Shown here piece after piece: positions 6,897 to 15,265 of a stretch of DNA of 45,604 nucleotides. The stretch's first letter is position 1. Every line of letters begins with the position of its first letter. The DNA lies in contig JAZRCL010000051.1 in the NCBI GenBank assembly GCA_045659745.1, positions 1 to 45,604 of the forward strand, read 5' to 3'. Under the pieces are notes generated by a model, which saw nothing but the letters and a program-made list of their open reading frames with translations, was not told the origin of the DNA and ran no database searches. A program made the position numbers and the translations under genes. Origin of the DNA: SVTX01 sp045659745 (lineage in GTDB: Bacteria > Bacillota > Clostridia > Oscillospirales > CAG-272).

Positions 6897-8375
6897 ATGG
6901 CGGAACACTCCATTTACGAGGACATATCCAAAAGAACTAACGGAGATATTTATATCGGTGTTGTAGGCCCCGTAAGAACGGGAAAATCAACGTTTATAAA
7001 AAGATTTATGGAGTCTCTCGTGCTGCCGAATATCAGCGAGGGATATTCCCGCGAGCGCGCAAGAGACGAGATGCCGCAGTCTGCGGCTGGTAAAACTGTT
7101 ATGACCACAGAGCCGAAATTCATTCCCGACGAGGCGGTAAAGATAACCCTTGACGGCTGCTCCAATCTCAATGTCAAGATGATAGACTGCGTAGGCTACG
7201 TTGTGCCCGAGGCGCTTGGCACTATCGAGGACGGTCATCCGAGAATGGTGCGTACCCCTTGGAGAGATGAGCCTATGCCGTTTATCGAGGCGGCTGAGCT
7301 TGGCACGCACAAGGTAATAACCGAGCACGCAACTATTGGAATGCTCGTCACGACTGACGGAAGCATCGGAGATATATCAAGAGAGAGCTATATCGAGGCA
7401 GAGGAGAGAATAGTTCGTGAGCTTCGTGAGATGGGAAAGCCCTTTGCGGTAATACTAAATTCCGCGCGTCCCACAAGTGAGCAGGCGGTTGCTCTGGCTT
7501 ACGAGCTTGAGGCAAAGTATCAGGCGCCTGTTGCGCTCGTGTCCTGTATGGACCTTGACGCAGAGGATATACGCCACATCCTTGAGCTTGTGCTTCACGA
7601 ATTTCCCGCAACCGAGATAAAGATTTCAATGCCCGAGTGGACGACGGCGCTTGAGCCCTCGCACAGAATAAAGCAGTCACTTATGACCAGCATCCACAAG
7701 TGCGCAGGACGCGTACATAAGGTGGGCGACATAAGAGATGCGTTCTCCGACCTTGGTGAGTGTGAGTACATAAAGAGCGCGAGCCTTGAGGAGATAAACC
7801 TCGGCAACGGCTGCGCGAGAGTGTCGGTATCTATGGCAGACGGACTTTATTACGAGGTCATAAGCGAGCTTACGGGATTTGAGATAAAGGGCGAGGAATC
7901 CTTGATTCAGCTTCTCAAAGACCTTTCTGTAATGAAGGAGAGATACGACAGAGTATCCGCGGCGCTTGACGAGGCAGAGAACAGAGGCTACGGCATAGTC
8001 ATGCCCGACGTCTCCGACTTAAAGCTTGCTGACCCCGAGATAGTAAAGCAGTCGGGCGGATACGGAGTAAGACTCAAGGCATCGGCGCAGTCCATACATA
8101 TGATAAGAGCAAATATCGAGACCGAGATAAACCCCATCGTCGGCACGGAGCAGCAGTCCGAGGACCTTGTAAAATATATGCTCAAGGAATTTGAGGAAGA
8201 GCCGCAGCAGATCTGGCAGTCCAATATGTTTGGCAAGACTCTTTACGAGCTTGTGAACGAGGGGCTTCACACAAAGCTTGAGCATATGCCCGAGGCATCT
8301 CGCAAAAAGCTTTCCGAAACCCTTGAGCGCATCATTAACGAGGGCAGCGGCGGACTTATCTGTATTATACTTTGA
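6897..8375 (+). CDS. spoIVA: Stage IV sporulation protein A, spore-coat scaffold ATPase
   Basis: This 492-residue protein matches SpoIVA in length and throughout. The N-terminus (about residues 5-20) aligns without gaps to the remembered Bacillus start, followed by GPVRTGKST as Walker A and VLPNI. SpoIVA hydrolyses ATP to polymerise on the outer forespore membrane, forming the basement layer of the coat; the conserved C-terminal tail (GSGGLICIIL here) anchors it through SpoVM. A GTG three codons upstream is in frame, but the ATG gives the family N-terminus. The gene shows that the organism is, or recently was, a spore former. Confidence 0.97.
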   Translation: MAEHSIYEDISKRTNGDIYIGVVGPVRTGKSTFIKRFMESLVLPNISEGYSRERARDEMPQSAAGKTVMTTEPKFIPDEAVKITLDGCSNLNVKMIDCVGYVVPEALGTIEDGHPRMVRTPWRDEPMPFIEAAELGTHKVITEHATIGMLVTTDGSIGDISRESYIEAEERIVRELREMGKPFAVILNSARPTSEQAVALAYELEAKYQAPVALVSCMDLDAEDIRHILELVLHEFPATEIKISMPEWTTALEPSHRIKQSLMTSIHKCAGRVHKVGDIRDAFSDLGECEYIKSASLEEINLGNGCARVSVSMADGLYYEVISELTGFEIKGEESLIQLLKDLSVMKERYDRVSAALDEAENRGYGIVMPDVSDLKLADPEIVKQSGGYGVRLKASAQSIHMIRANIETEINPIVGTEQQSEDLVKYMLKEFEEEPQQIWQSNMFGKTLYELVNEGLHTKLEHMPEASRKKLSETLERIINEGSGGLICIIL

Positions 8376-8386
8376 TTTTAACATAG

Positions 8387-8418
8387 AAAACCTCTCTCCG
8401 AAAAAGGAGAGAGGTTTT
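8387..8418. terminator. Bidirectional terminator after spoIVA
   Basis: 13-bp arms (8387-8399, 8406-8418) with loop GAAAAA and A/T flanks lie between spoIVA and the convergent lipoprotein gene. Confidence 0.85.
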
Positions 8419-8425
8419 TGTTTAC

Positions 8426-9091
8426 TCAATTTGTTTCTACGTTTAGTTTATACCACGTTATTTCTTCGGATGAAGTCGATTTTATGTATTCGTCGTATTC
8501 TTCTTCTGTGACCTCTGAGTCTGCTATAAATAGCTTGTAGCTTTCAGCATCTTCGTAATCGTGCTCGACTCGGTACAATTCGGTGATCTGACAATAATTC
8601 TCATCGATAAACGAAAGCCTTGACGCACCATATTTTCTGCCCGCGGAAGCAGTCCAATGGAACGAACCGTCTGCCATTACGTGATACATACTTCTAAAAT
8701 CAAAAGAGTATCCATATACTGCTTCATTTTCTAAATGCAATACAAGTATATCTCCACCCTTGGCATCTGAAAGTAAAACCTCAATATTTCCGTCTCCGTC
8801 CATATCTACAACCCCGTATAATGCAGAGTCAAAGGAGAGTAGAGGAAGACCGATAGAGTGAATATTGTAATCATTTATATTTATTTCTTCACCCATCAAA
8901 GTAAAGCTGTCTTTGCCCTGAATTACACTGAGGTAATTCTCGGGGAGATTGTTTATGTCGGAGTAATCAACGGGTGACTGAATGGATGCTTCGGTAGGCA
9001 TGTCTGTTGAATTGTCTTTCTTTGAGTCACACGCAACAAAGCTGCATATTGCTACGGTTAATGTCAATATAAATATAAGTGCTTTTTTCAT
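8426..9091 (-). CDS. Putative lipoprotein with an EF-hand/FG-GAP-like acidic loop
   Basis: The 221-residue product starts with a lipoprotein signal (MKKALIFILT..., lipobox FVAC) and an S/T/D-rich spacer. A VDMDGDGNIEVLL segment resembles the calcium-binding loop of FG-GAP or dockerin-like repeats. The remainder is acidic and rich in Tyr and Asp. I do not recognise the family. The ATG follows AAAGGA; a frame extending 29 codons upstream would remove the signal peptide. It follows the 9111-9614 gene by 19 bp, so the two are likely co-transcribed. Confidence 0.75.
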   Translation of the reverse strand: MKKALIFILTLTVAICSFVACDSKKDNSTDMPTEASIQSPVDYSDINNLPENYLSVIQGKDSFTLMGEEININDYNIHSIGLPLLSFDSALYGVVDMDGDGNIEVLLSDAKGGDILVLHLENEAVYGYSFDFRSMYHVMADGSFHWTASAGRKYGASRLSFIDENYCQITELYRVEHDYEDAESYKLFIADSEVTEEEYDEYIKSTSSEEITWYKLNVETN

Positions 9092-9110
9092 GTTTTTCCT
9101 TTCCGCCATG

Positions 9111-9614
9111 TTAAGATGCAGGATTACAATATACGTCGTGTTTTGCGAGGATCTCTCGCAGTCTGGCGTTTTCATCATTTGTCAGATCAAAGTATTCTTC
9201 CTCGTTTTTATAATATACTGTTCCGCACGAGTCACCTGCAATATAAAAAATATGCTCGCCACCGTTAAAGGTGATGGAAAGCTCCTTGCTAAAACTGCAA
9301 GAGGGAACAGGACCTTTGTACAGAAACTTTCCGTGAAACATTTTTTTGATGTCCTCAAATTCATTATCTGACAGTGCCGAGGAAGAAAGCTCAAGACTGT
9401 CCAGAAGCTGGAGTCTCTCGCTGTCAGATAATTCTTTATTATCTTGAATTGCCTTTGTTTCGGATAATGATTTTCCAACGAAAATACCGCTTTCCGCAAA
9501 GTTCATATTAAGCGAGTTTGCCTTGTAAAAGAGAAAAATAGCAAGGGCTATTACCGCGAGGATTATTATGACAACCTTTAATTTATCTAATATATTCAAA
9601 AATTTTTCTTTCAT
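9111..9614 (-). CDS. Hypothetical single-pass membrane protein
   Basis: The 167-residue product has a cytoplasmic basic N-terminus, one transmembrane helix (about residues 12-31) and an extracytoplasmic domain of about 135 residues. That domain has Cys in CSF, SCG and the C-terminal YCNPAS, possibly forming disulfides. I do not recognise the family. An AAAGGA site precedes the start. It lies 19 bp upstream of the lipoprotein gene, which suggests a two-gene envelope unit. Confidence 0.65.
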   Translation of the reverse strand: MKEKFLNILDKLKVVIIILAVIALAIFLFYKANSLNMNFAESGIFVGKSLSETKAIQDNKELSDSERLQLLDSLELSSSALSDNEFEDIKKMFHGKFLYKGPVPSCSFSKELSITFNGGEHIFYIAGDSCGTVYYKNEEEYFDLTNDENARLREILAKHDVYCNPAS

Positions 9615-9652
9615 AATATTTTACATCCTTTAACTTTGAGCTTCAGGGGACA

Positions 9653-9682
9653 AAAACGGTGCGACTTATGGCGCACCGTTTT
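9653..9682 (-). terminator. Terminator after murA
   Basis: 11-bp perfect arms (9653-9663, 9672-9682) have an 8-nt loop and T-run on the minus strand. It separates murA from the downstream envelope gene pair, which therefore probably has its own promoter. Confidence 0.8.
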
Positions 9683-9704
9683 ATCATTATTATATTTTCA
9701 AATA

Positions 9705-10997
9705 TCAGTTTGTTGCAGTTGTGTGAGCAAGCGCGCCCATATCTCTTACGAGCTTGATGTCTGCGCCAAGGCTTGCGAACTTATCAACTATATCAACGTA
9801 TCCGCGCTCGATCTTGTCGATACCTGTGATCTCGGATACACCCTCGCTTCTGAGAGCCGCGATAACCATTGCCGCGCCTGCACGGAGGTCGTGACAGGTA
9901 AGGGGAGCGCAGCCTGTTCTTTCAACGCCTCTGATAACGGCGGTGTTGCAATCAACGGAAACCTTAGCGCCCGTCTTTGTAAGCTCATCAGCAAACTGGA
10001 ATCTGCCTGTGAAAATGTTTTCTGTCACTCTGGAAGTACCCTCTGCGTAGCAAAGCATAGTGGAGAACTGAGCCTGCATATCTGTGGGGAATCCGGGGTA
10101 GGGCTGTGTGACGATGTCAACTGCCTTGTACTTGCCGTTGCTCTCGATGGTGATATAGCTATCGCCAACGATAACCTTAACGCCTGCCTCGATGAGCTTG
10201 TTTGTGACGCTCTCAAGGTGCTTGGGAATGATATTTGTGACGGTCACTCTGCCGCCTACTGTAGCAGCCGCAACCATATATGTACCTGCTTCGATCATAT
10301 CGGGAGCGATAGAATAACGGCAACCGTGAAGCTCAGAAACGCCCTTAACCTTGATAACGCTCGTACCTGCGCCCATGATGTTTGCGCCGCAAGCGTTGAG
10401 GAATACTGCGAGGTCAACTATATGAGGCTCGCGAGCTGCGTTTTCGATTATTGTTGTGCCCTCTGCGAGAACAGAGGAGAGAATAGCGTTTACGGTTGCG
10501 CCAACGGATACCTTGTCAAAGAAAATGGTGTTTCCGTGCAAACCGTTTATAGCCTCTGCTGTGAGGTGACCGTTTATAATAGAGCACTGTGCGCCGAGCG
10601 CTTCAAACGCCTTCATGTGGAAATCAAGAGGTCTTGCGCCTATCTTGCATCCACCGGGGAGAACAACGCTGGTCTCGCCGAATCTGCCAAGCTCTGCGCC
10701 GAGGAGGTAGGACGATCCGCGAAGCTGGGATGCGAGCTCGTCGGGAGAGGAGCAGGGAGCAACATTCTTGCAGTTTATCTGAACAGAGGTGTTGGAGAGC
10801 ATACGGACTTCAGCTCCTATCGAGGAAAGAATCTCGAGGAGGAGCTTGATATCGCTTACCATGGGGATGTTGTCTATGATGCAGGTCTCCTTTGTGAGAA
10901 CGCATGCGGAAATAACCGGAAGAGCAGAATTCTTCATTCCTCCGATTGCTACTGTACCGTGAAGTGTATTGCCGCCGTTAACCAAGATCTTATCCAT
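9705..10997 (-). CDS. murA: UDP-N-acetylglucosamine 1-carboxyvinyltransferase
   Basis: The 430-residue product is a full MurA. It has the substrate-binding K22-N23 pair (GGMKNSALP), the active-site loop VVLPGGCKIGARPLD with Cys117 and the downstream Arg, and the repeated inside-out barrel. MurA adds enolpyruvate from PEP to UDP-GlcNAc, the first committed step of peptidoglycan synthesis, in the cytoplasm. The catalytic Cys (not Asp) is the form sensitive to fosfomycin. The ATG has an AGAGG site. The promoter lies about 160 bp upstream, preceded by an unusual noncoding region. Confidence 0.97.
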   Translation of the reverse strand: MDKILVNGGNTLHGTVAIGGMKNSALPVISACVLTKETCIIDNIPMVSDIKLLLEILSSIGAEVRMLSNTSVQINCKNVAPCSSPDELASQLRGSSYLLGAELGRFGETSVVLPGGCKIGARPLDFHMKAFEALGAQCSIINGHLTAEAINGLHGNTIFFDKVSVGATVNAILSSVLAEGTTIIENAAREPHIVDLAVFLNACGANIMGAGTSVIKVKGVSELHGCRYSIAPDMIEAGTYMVAAATVGGRVTVTNIIPKHLESVTNKLIEAGVKVIVGDSYITIESNGKYKAVDIVTQPYPGFPTDMQAQFSTMLCYAEGTSRVTENIFTGRFQFADELTKTGAKVSVDCNTAVIRGVERTGCAPLTCHDLRAGAAMVIAALRSEGVSEITGIDKIERGYVDIVDKFASLGADIKLVRDMGALAHTTATN

Positions 10998-11158
10998 GTC
11001 TCTACCTCTGTTTCTGCCTCTGGGCTGTATTTTGTCATGGGGAAGGGTGTTGAAATTTATGGGGATTTGTACCTTTGGGGAAAAGATACTCGTAATTTCT
11101 CAAGCCCTGTATATTTATAAAACTTTTTGTCGTTTTTTGCATTCGCGGGTATGTATAT

Positions 11159-11187
11159 ATTTTACCATATTTATGTATTTTTGTAAA
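11159..11187 (-). promoter_or_regulatory. Putative murA promoter
   Basis: On the minus strand, TTTACA (11187-11182) and TAAAAT (11164-11159) are 17 bp apart, giving a leader of about 155 nt before the murA start codon. Confidence 0.6.
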
Positions 11188-11250
11188 TAGATTTTCGCGC
11201 ATGTTTACAAATATTTAACATTTCAAAAAGTAAATTTTTTCCTTATTTTT

Positions 11251-11434
11251 TGTCGTATAAAATCGCATATATTGTCGTAGTGTCATTGGCACGGTCGTTC
11301 TATACGACACCAAAAATACGCTAAAAATGAATATAAAATATCCAAAACCAAGCGAAAGTGAATAAAATAAGAACAAATTATCAATTTCGTACACAAATGA
11401 TGTCGTTCTATCAAACTCACACATAGTACGACAT
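11251..11434. promoter_or_regulatory. Cluster of TGTCGT motifs upstream of murA
   Basis: TGTCGTA or close variants occur in direct orientation at 11251, 11273 and 11293 (GGTCGTTC), about 20-22 bp apart. The last forms a dyad, GTCGT-TCTAT-ACGAC (11294-11308). A second pair in inverted orientation is TGTCGT at 11401 and ACGACA at 11428-11433. Further single copies lie at 11128 and 11506 (TGTCG). The rest of 10998-11545 is AT-rich and holds no supported gene. The spacing suggests binding sites on one face of the helix; the binding protein is unknown. Confidence 0.45.
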
Positions 11435-11549
11435 AAAATTCAGCAATTATCCTGACAAAAACTTTGCAGATTTCGAGGTATTTTTGAGTGAATTTTCAAA
11501 CAATTTGTCGAGCGAAAAATTCAAAACAAAAATTTCTGAAAATAAAAAA

Positions 11550-11583
11550 ATCGCCACACAGACATTGTATGCTGTGCAGCGAT
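11550..11583 (-). terminator. Terminator of the rluA-DUF3810 unit
   Basis: 12-bp arms (11550-11561, 11572-11583) containing two G-U pairs, with a 10-nt loop, are followed on the minus strand by seven T residues. Confidence 0.8.
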
Positions 11584-11609
11584 AATGTGTTATTGATTTT
11601 TTGAATTTT

Positions 11610-12815
11610 TTAGTCTATGATGTTCTCCGTCTTAAAGTAAGCCACCGTCAGCTCGACTACGAGATTATAGCTGATCTCGCCCTCTGTGCCCTGAACCTTC
11701 AGGAACGTATCATTTACTGCGGACGAGACCTTGCTTGCTCCCGAGTTTCTGTACTGATTAAAAAATTGACTGTAAGCGGTCTGCTCGGCGCGGGTCTTTG
11801 CATTGAGTTTTGAATTTACCTCGCGATACGCCTCGGGATTTGTCTGGTAAAGCGCGTTTGCCACGTATTCATACATATTGAGATACGCGCTATAACGTAT
11901 ATATGCGTCGTCCGACTCCATGCAAACTAAAAACGCTATCATATTAGCCTCGTCCTCGCGAGCTATGCCTCGTTGATGCGCAAGCTCGTGCGCAGAGGTG
12001 TAAGGAATTGTGTAATCGGGAAAGTTGATGTTGATATTTGCCTCGCCCGTGAAGAACGTGTAGATCCCGAGCGTGTGCATATAAGACATAGGCTCGCTCA
12101 AAAGCACGGGCTTTAATTTGCTTTTATAAGTCGTCAGAACGTCATAGTCCTCGGCAAAGCTATCGTATGCGGACAGGAGCTTTTTGTTCATTTCGGAAAA
12201 GCTATAAGGCATTTTTGAAAAGCTGTCAGTGCCGTAATTCATTTCTTCGCTAAGCTTGTTGATATTATCAACCAGATATTCTGCCGTTTGCTGCAGATTT
12301 TCCTCTGTGACCGCAGTCTCCTTGAATTCAAGCTTTGTATCAAGCGTGGGAGTTCTGTAGCCTGTGCCAAGCGTCATAACGAACATACAGAATACGAGAA
12401 GTGCTACAGACACGGGTACTGAGAGAACAGATGCGACCATTTTCCAGGTGAAGCTTCTTTTTTTAATCGCGTATATAATATATCCCACTGCGGCGGGGAA
12501 AATGGATATAAGGATAAATTCAGCTATTGAAAATGGGAATATGCCGGTTATCTTTGCCGCGATAAATCGAACTCCAACACCGATAGTAGAATTGAAAAAG
12601 TCTGCAAACTCCGTATTTATGATAGCGATAATGTAAATTATAAGACACAACACGGATAAAGCGAAGGTTATTTTTGCGAATAGCGGTATGTGCTCGTGCT
12701 TTTTGGGTACTGCCTCCCAAAGCCACCGCTCAGTTTTTGGAAGCTCTGAAAACTCCTTTGTACCGATATAGTCCGGGGACTGCTCGGTCTCTTGAACCTG
12801 TTTATTTTTCTTCAT
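11610..12815 (-). CDS. DUF3810-like membrane zinc metallopeptidase
   Basis: The 401-residue product has an N-terminal cytoplasmic tail, three transmembrane helices (about residues 45-70, 85-115 and 123-150) and a large extracytoplasmic domain. That domain carries HELAHQRGI (a HExxH zinc motif) followed by REDEANMIAFL, as in DUF3810 proteins. The second Glu/Asp-rich stretch probably supplies the third zinc ligand. Substrate and role are unknown for the family as far as I know. The start overlaps the end of the RluA gene by 14 bp, so the two are translationally coupled in one operon. Confidence 0.85.
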   Translation of the reverse strand: MKKNKQVQETEQSPDYIGTKEFSELPKTERWLWEAVPKKHEHIPLFAKITFALSVLCLIIYIIAIINTEFADFFNSTIGVGVRFIAAKITGIFPFSIAEFILISIFPAAVGYIIYAIKKRSFTWKMVASVLSVPVSVALLVFCMFVMTLGTGYRTPTLDTKLEFKETAVTEENLQQTAEYLVDNINKLSEEMNYGTDSFSKMPYSFSEMNKKLLSAYDSFAEDYDVLTTYKSKLKPVLLSEPMSYMHTLGIYTFFTGEANININFPDYTIPYTSAHELAHQRGIAREDEANMIAFLVCMESDDAYIRYSAYLNMYEYVANALYQTNPEAYREVNSKLNAKTRAEQTAYSQFFNQYRNSGASKVSSAVNDTFLKVQGTEGEISYNLVVELTVAYFKTENIID

Positions 12816-13758
12816 AGTATTCCTTTCGGTCTTTGATGTAAAGGGAAATATCCTCTCCCGTGATTTCGAAAAACGCGGCTTTCATATCCTCCGGGATACT
12901 CGCGTCAACTGTTTTCATCTGCTCGGAGAACGGCAGAGAGAATTGCAGGGTGTATGCGTGCAGAGCGTGTCTCTGTATGTATTCCGATTCCTCTCCGTAA
13001 ATATCGTCTCCTAAAATGGGGTGTCCGATTGATGCGAGATGCACTCTTATCTGATGCGTACGGCCGGTTTTGGGGTAAGCGCGGACAAGACTTATTCCGT
13101 GTCCCGAATAAAGCTTCTCCCAAAAGGTCTGCGCACTCATCGCGCCCTCGTCATCGGCATCGCATACGGTACGGATGATTATGCTTTCCGCCTGACGCTT
13201 CAGGGGAGTGGTTATCTCGCCCTTATTCTCGGACATTTCACCGCACACGATAGCAATATAGCTTTTTTGCACGCGGTCGTTTTGCCTTTCCTTTGTGAAA
13301 TGAGCCGCCGCGGGCATATTCTTTCCAAGCACGACTATTCCGCTTGTGTTTCTGTCAAGTCTGCCAACGGGACGGAAAACAAAGGGAAGCCCGCGAGTCT
13401 TGTATAAGTGAGCCACGGCGTTTGCCAGAGTATCGCTGTGATGGTTGTGCGAGGGATGAGTTGGCATATAGGGTGGCTTGTTGATTATAAGCAGATCTTT
13501 ATCCTCATATATCACGTCAAGTGGAATGTCCACTGGCTCAATATTCTGATTTGCCTGCTCGAAGCTATCGTCAATGTTTACGTGCAGAATATCTCCCACC
13601 TGAAGTATATATCTCACCGTCACGTGCTTACCGTTCACCTCAAGCCCATGCTCGTCCTGTTTTAGCTTCGTGATACAGGAGGAGGATATTTTAAGAGTGA
13701 ATTTGAGGTAAGAGAGCAGAGTTCTGCCCTCATATTGACTGCCAATAACAATCTCCAT
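12802..13758 (-). CDS. RluA-family pseudouridine synthase
   Basis: The 318-residue product has an N-terminal S4-like RNA-binding region and the RluA catalytic motif GRLDRNTSGIVVLGK, with Asp as the nucleophile. It also has INKPPYMPTHPS and the C-terminal RTHQIRVHL motif. It isomerises uridine to pseudouridine in rRNA or tRNA; the exact site (RluD-like or other) cannot be told from sequence. The ATG at 13758 follows GGAGG at six bases; a start ten codons upstream lacks a site. Confidence 0.93.
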   Translation of the reverse strand: MEIVIGSQYEGRTLLSYLKFTLKISSSCITKLKQDEHGLEVNGKHVTVRYILQVGDILHVNIDDSFEQANQNIEPVDIPLDVIYEDKDLLIINKPPYMPTHPSHNHHSDTLANAVAHLYKTRGLPFVFRPVGRLDRNTSGIVVLGKNMPAAAHFTKERQNDRVQKSYIAIVCGEMSENKGEITTPLKRQAESIIIRTVCDADDEGAMSAQTFWEKLYSGHGISLVRAYPKTGRTHQIRVHLASIGHPILGDDIYGEESEYIQRHALHAYTLQFSLPFSEQMKTVDASIPEDMKAAFFEITGEDISLYIKDRKEYYEEK

Positions 13759-13808
13759 AGTATCCTCCTTTTGTGATGATACACTCATTATAGCATAATT
13801 TTAGCAGA

Positions 13809-13837
13809 ATTATAAGAATGTTTTGTTAATATTTGAA
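13809..13837 (-). promoter_or_regulatory. Possible promoter of the rluA operon
   Basis: On the minus strand, TTCAAA (13837-13832) and TATAAT (13814-13809) have a 17-bp spacer. A second TATAAT at 13792-13787 lacks a good -35 box. Confidence 0.5.
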
Positions 13838-13905
13838 CTCTTTTCGCGTAATAATCGCTGGAGATGGAAAATATAATATATCAATGAATTTGTTGGGAGG
13901 TCTTT

Positions 13906-15219
13906 ATGAAAAGATTTTTTAAGATTTTTATCTGCTCATTGATAATGACCCTGATTATTTCTGCGGCGTGTATCTGCGTGTCTGCGGCGAGCAAGACGGA
14001 TGGAGAAGCTCTGTCTGTCATATCCTACGGATTGAGAGTGCTTGCGGCGCAAACGGATATAAGAGTTGCGGGTATTAAGGGACAAACGTTTAACTTCTCC
14101 GAGGAGAGCTTTTTGCGCGGTATGAACCTTTCAGATATTGAGAGTGTTCAGATAACAGTTCTTCCCGAGGCAACAAGCGGCACGCTCTACTGCGGTTCAC
14201 AACCTATTGCGGAGGGACAGACAATATCGGAAGATGATATTTCTAAAATGACCTTTTGCGAGGCAGGCGGCTTTGGAAACTACGCGAGCTTTAAGTTTCG
14301 CGTAAATGGCAGCGCGTATGAAACAGAGTGTAAAATATATCTTATAAGCTCTGCCAACTCTGAACCATCAACCTCAAATGCGTCCTACGCGTCTCTCAAT
14401 ATGGAAACTCACAAAAATATAACCGCCTCGGGAGTGCTTTGCGGATATGACCCCGATGGCGACGAGCTGACCTTTGAGATAGTAAGATACCCAGAGGACG
14501 GCGCGATAAAAATGCTTGATAAAAACTACGGAACGTATACCTATATTCCGTCCGAGAACTATTCGGGCAAGGACTCCTTTGAGTACGTGGTCCGTGATAA
14601 ATACGGCAATTACAGCGCATCAACCACGGTATCGGTGACAGTATCCGTGCCTTCTGTATCCATTACATACAGTGACCTTATGGATACCGATATACATACC
14701 TATGCGATAAGTCTTACCGAGGACGGAATTATGAATGGCGTGCAAGTCGGTGATTATTTTTATTTCAAGCCCGATATGGAGGTCAGCAGGGCAGAGTTTA
14801 TAGTGACCGCTATGAATGCTCTGGGTATAAAAAGTCTTCCCGACGTTGTAGACACGGGATTTTACGATGATAATGACATTCGTCCCGAAATGAAGGGATA
14901 TATCGCGCTTGCATACTCCAAGGGATATATCAGCGGTATCAAAAAAGATGGTGAGATATACTTTAATCCCAACGAGACTATAAAGCTCTCCGAAGCGTCG
15001 GTGATATTGAGTAATATAATAGGCTACTCCGAGCCGGAAATAAAGCCCGTATTCTCGGACGCGTCAAGTATTCCTGCGTGGTCGGAGAGGGCAGTAGTAT
15101 CACTTCATACGCTCGGCATTATTGAAAGCGGTGACGGAAGCATTGAAGCAAGCCGCAATATAACAAGAGGAGCTATGGCAAAGCTTTTGTGCAGAACAAT
15201 GCTTATAACGGGAAAATAA
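13906..15219 (+). CDS. Secreted S-layer-homology surface protein
   Basis: The 437-residue product starts with a signal peptide (hydrophobic residues 5-27, VSA at the cleavage site). An uncharacterised N-terminal region follows. Next comes a cadherin/Ig-like module (about 150-250) with DPDGDELTFEIV and YIPSENYSGKDSFEYVV, typical of tandem bacterial adhesin domains. The C-terminus (about 255-437) carries SLH-type repeats: VSRAEFIVTAMNALG, AYSKGYISGI...FNPNETIKLSEA and TRGAMAKLLCR. SLH domains bind pyruvylated secondary wall polymers, so the protein is anchored to the wall. GGAGGT precedes the ATG. The function of the N-terminal part is unknown. Confidence 0.85.
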   Translation: MKRFFKIFICSLIMTLIISAACICVSAASKTDGEALSVISYGLRVLAAQTDIRVAGIKGQTFNFSEESFLRGMNLSDIESVQITVLPEATSGTLYCGSQPIAEGQTISEDDISKMTFCEAGGFGNYASFKFRVNGSAYETECKIYLISSANSEPSTSNASYASLNMETHKNITASGVLCGYDPDGDELTFEIVRYPEDGAIKMLDKNYGTYTYIPSENYSGKDSFEYVVRDKYGNYSASTTVSVTVSVPSVSITYSDLMDTDIHTYAISLTEDGIMNGVQVGDYFYFKPDMEVSRAEFIVTAMNALGIKSLPDVVDTGFYDDNDIRPEMKGYIALAYSKGYISGIKKDGEIYFNPNETIKLSEASVILSNIIGYSEPEIKPVFSDASSIPAWSERAVVSLHTLGIIESGDGSIEASRNITRGAMAKLLCRTMLITGK

Positions 15220-15222
15220 TAC

Positions 15223-15260
15223 ACAAAAACGCCTTGTGCTGCTGCGCAAGGCGTTTTTGT
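15223..15260. terminator. Bidirectional terminator after the SLH gene
   Basis: 14-bp perfect arms (15223-15236, 15247-15260) with A5 and T5 lie between convergent genes; a few inner pairs lengthen the stem. Confidence 0.85.
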
Positions 15261-15265
15261 AAAGT

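Noticed and set aside
9636..11120. 494-residue open frame on the plus strand across murA
   Set aside because: It is fully antisense to murA, Cys- and Ser-rich with no family motif, and has no ribosome binding site; it is a codon-bias shadow of the real gene.
11215..11424. 69-residue open frame on the minus strand upstream of murA
   Set aside because: It has no ribosome binding site or recognisable motif and overlaps the TGTCGT cluster; coding potential looks low.
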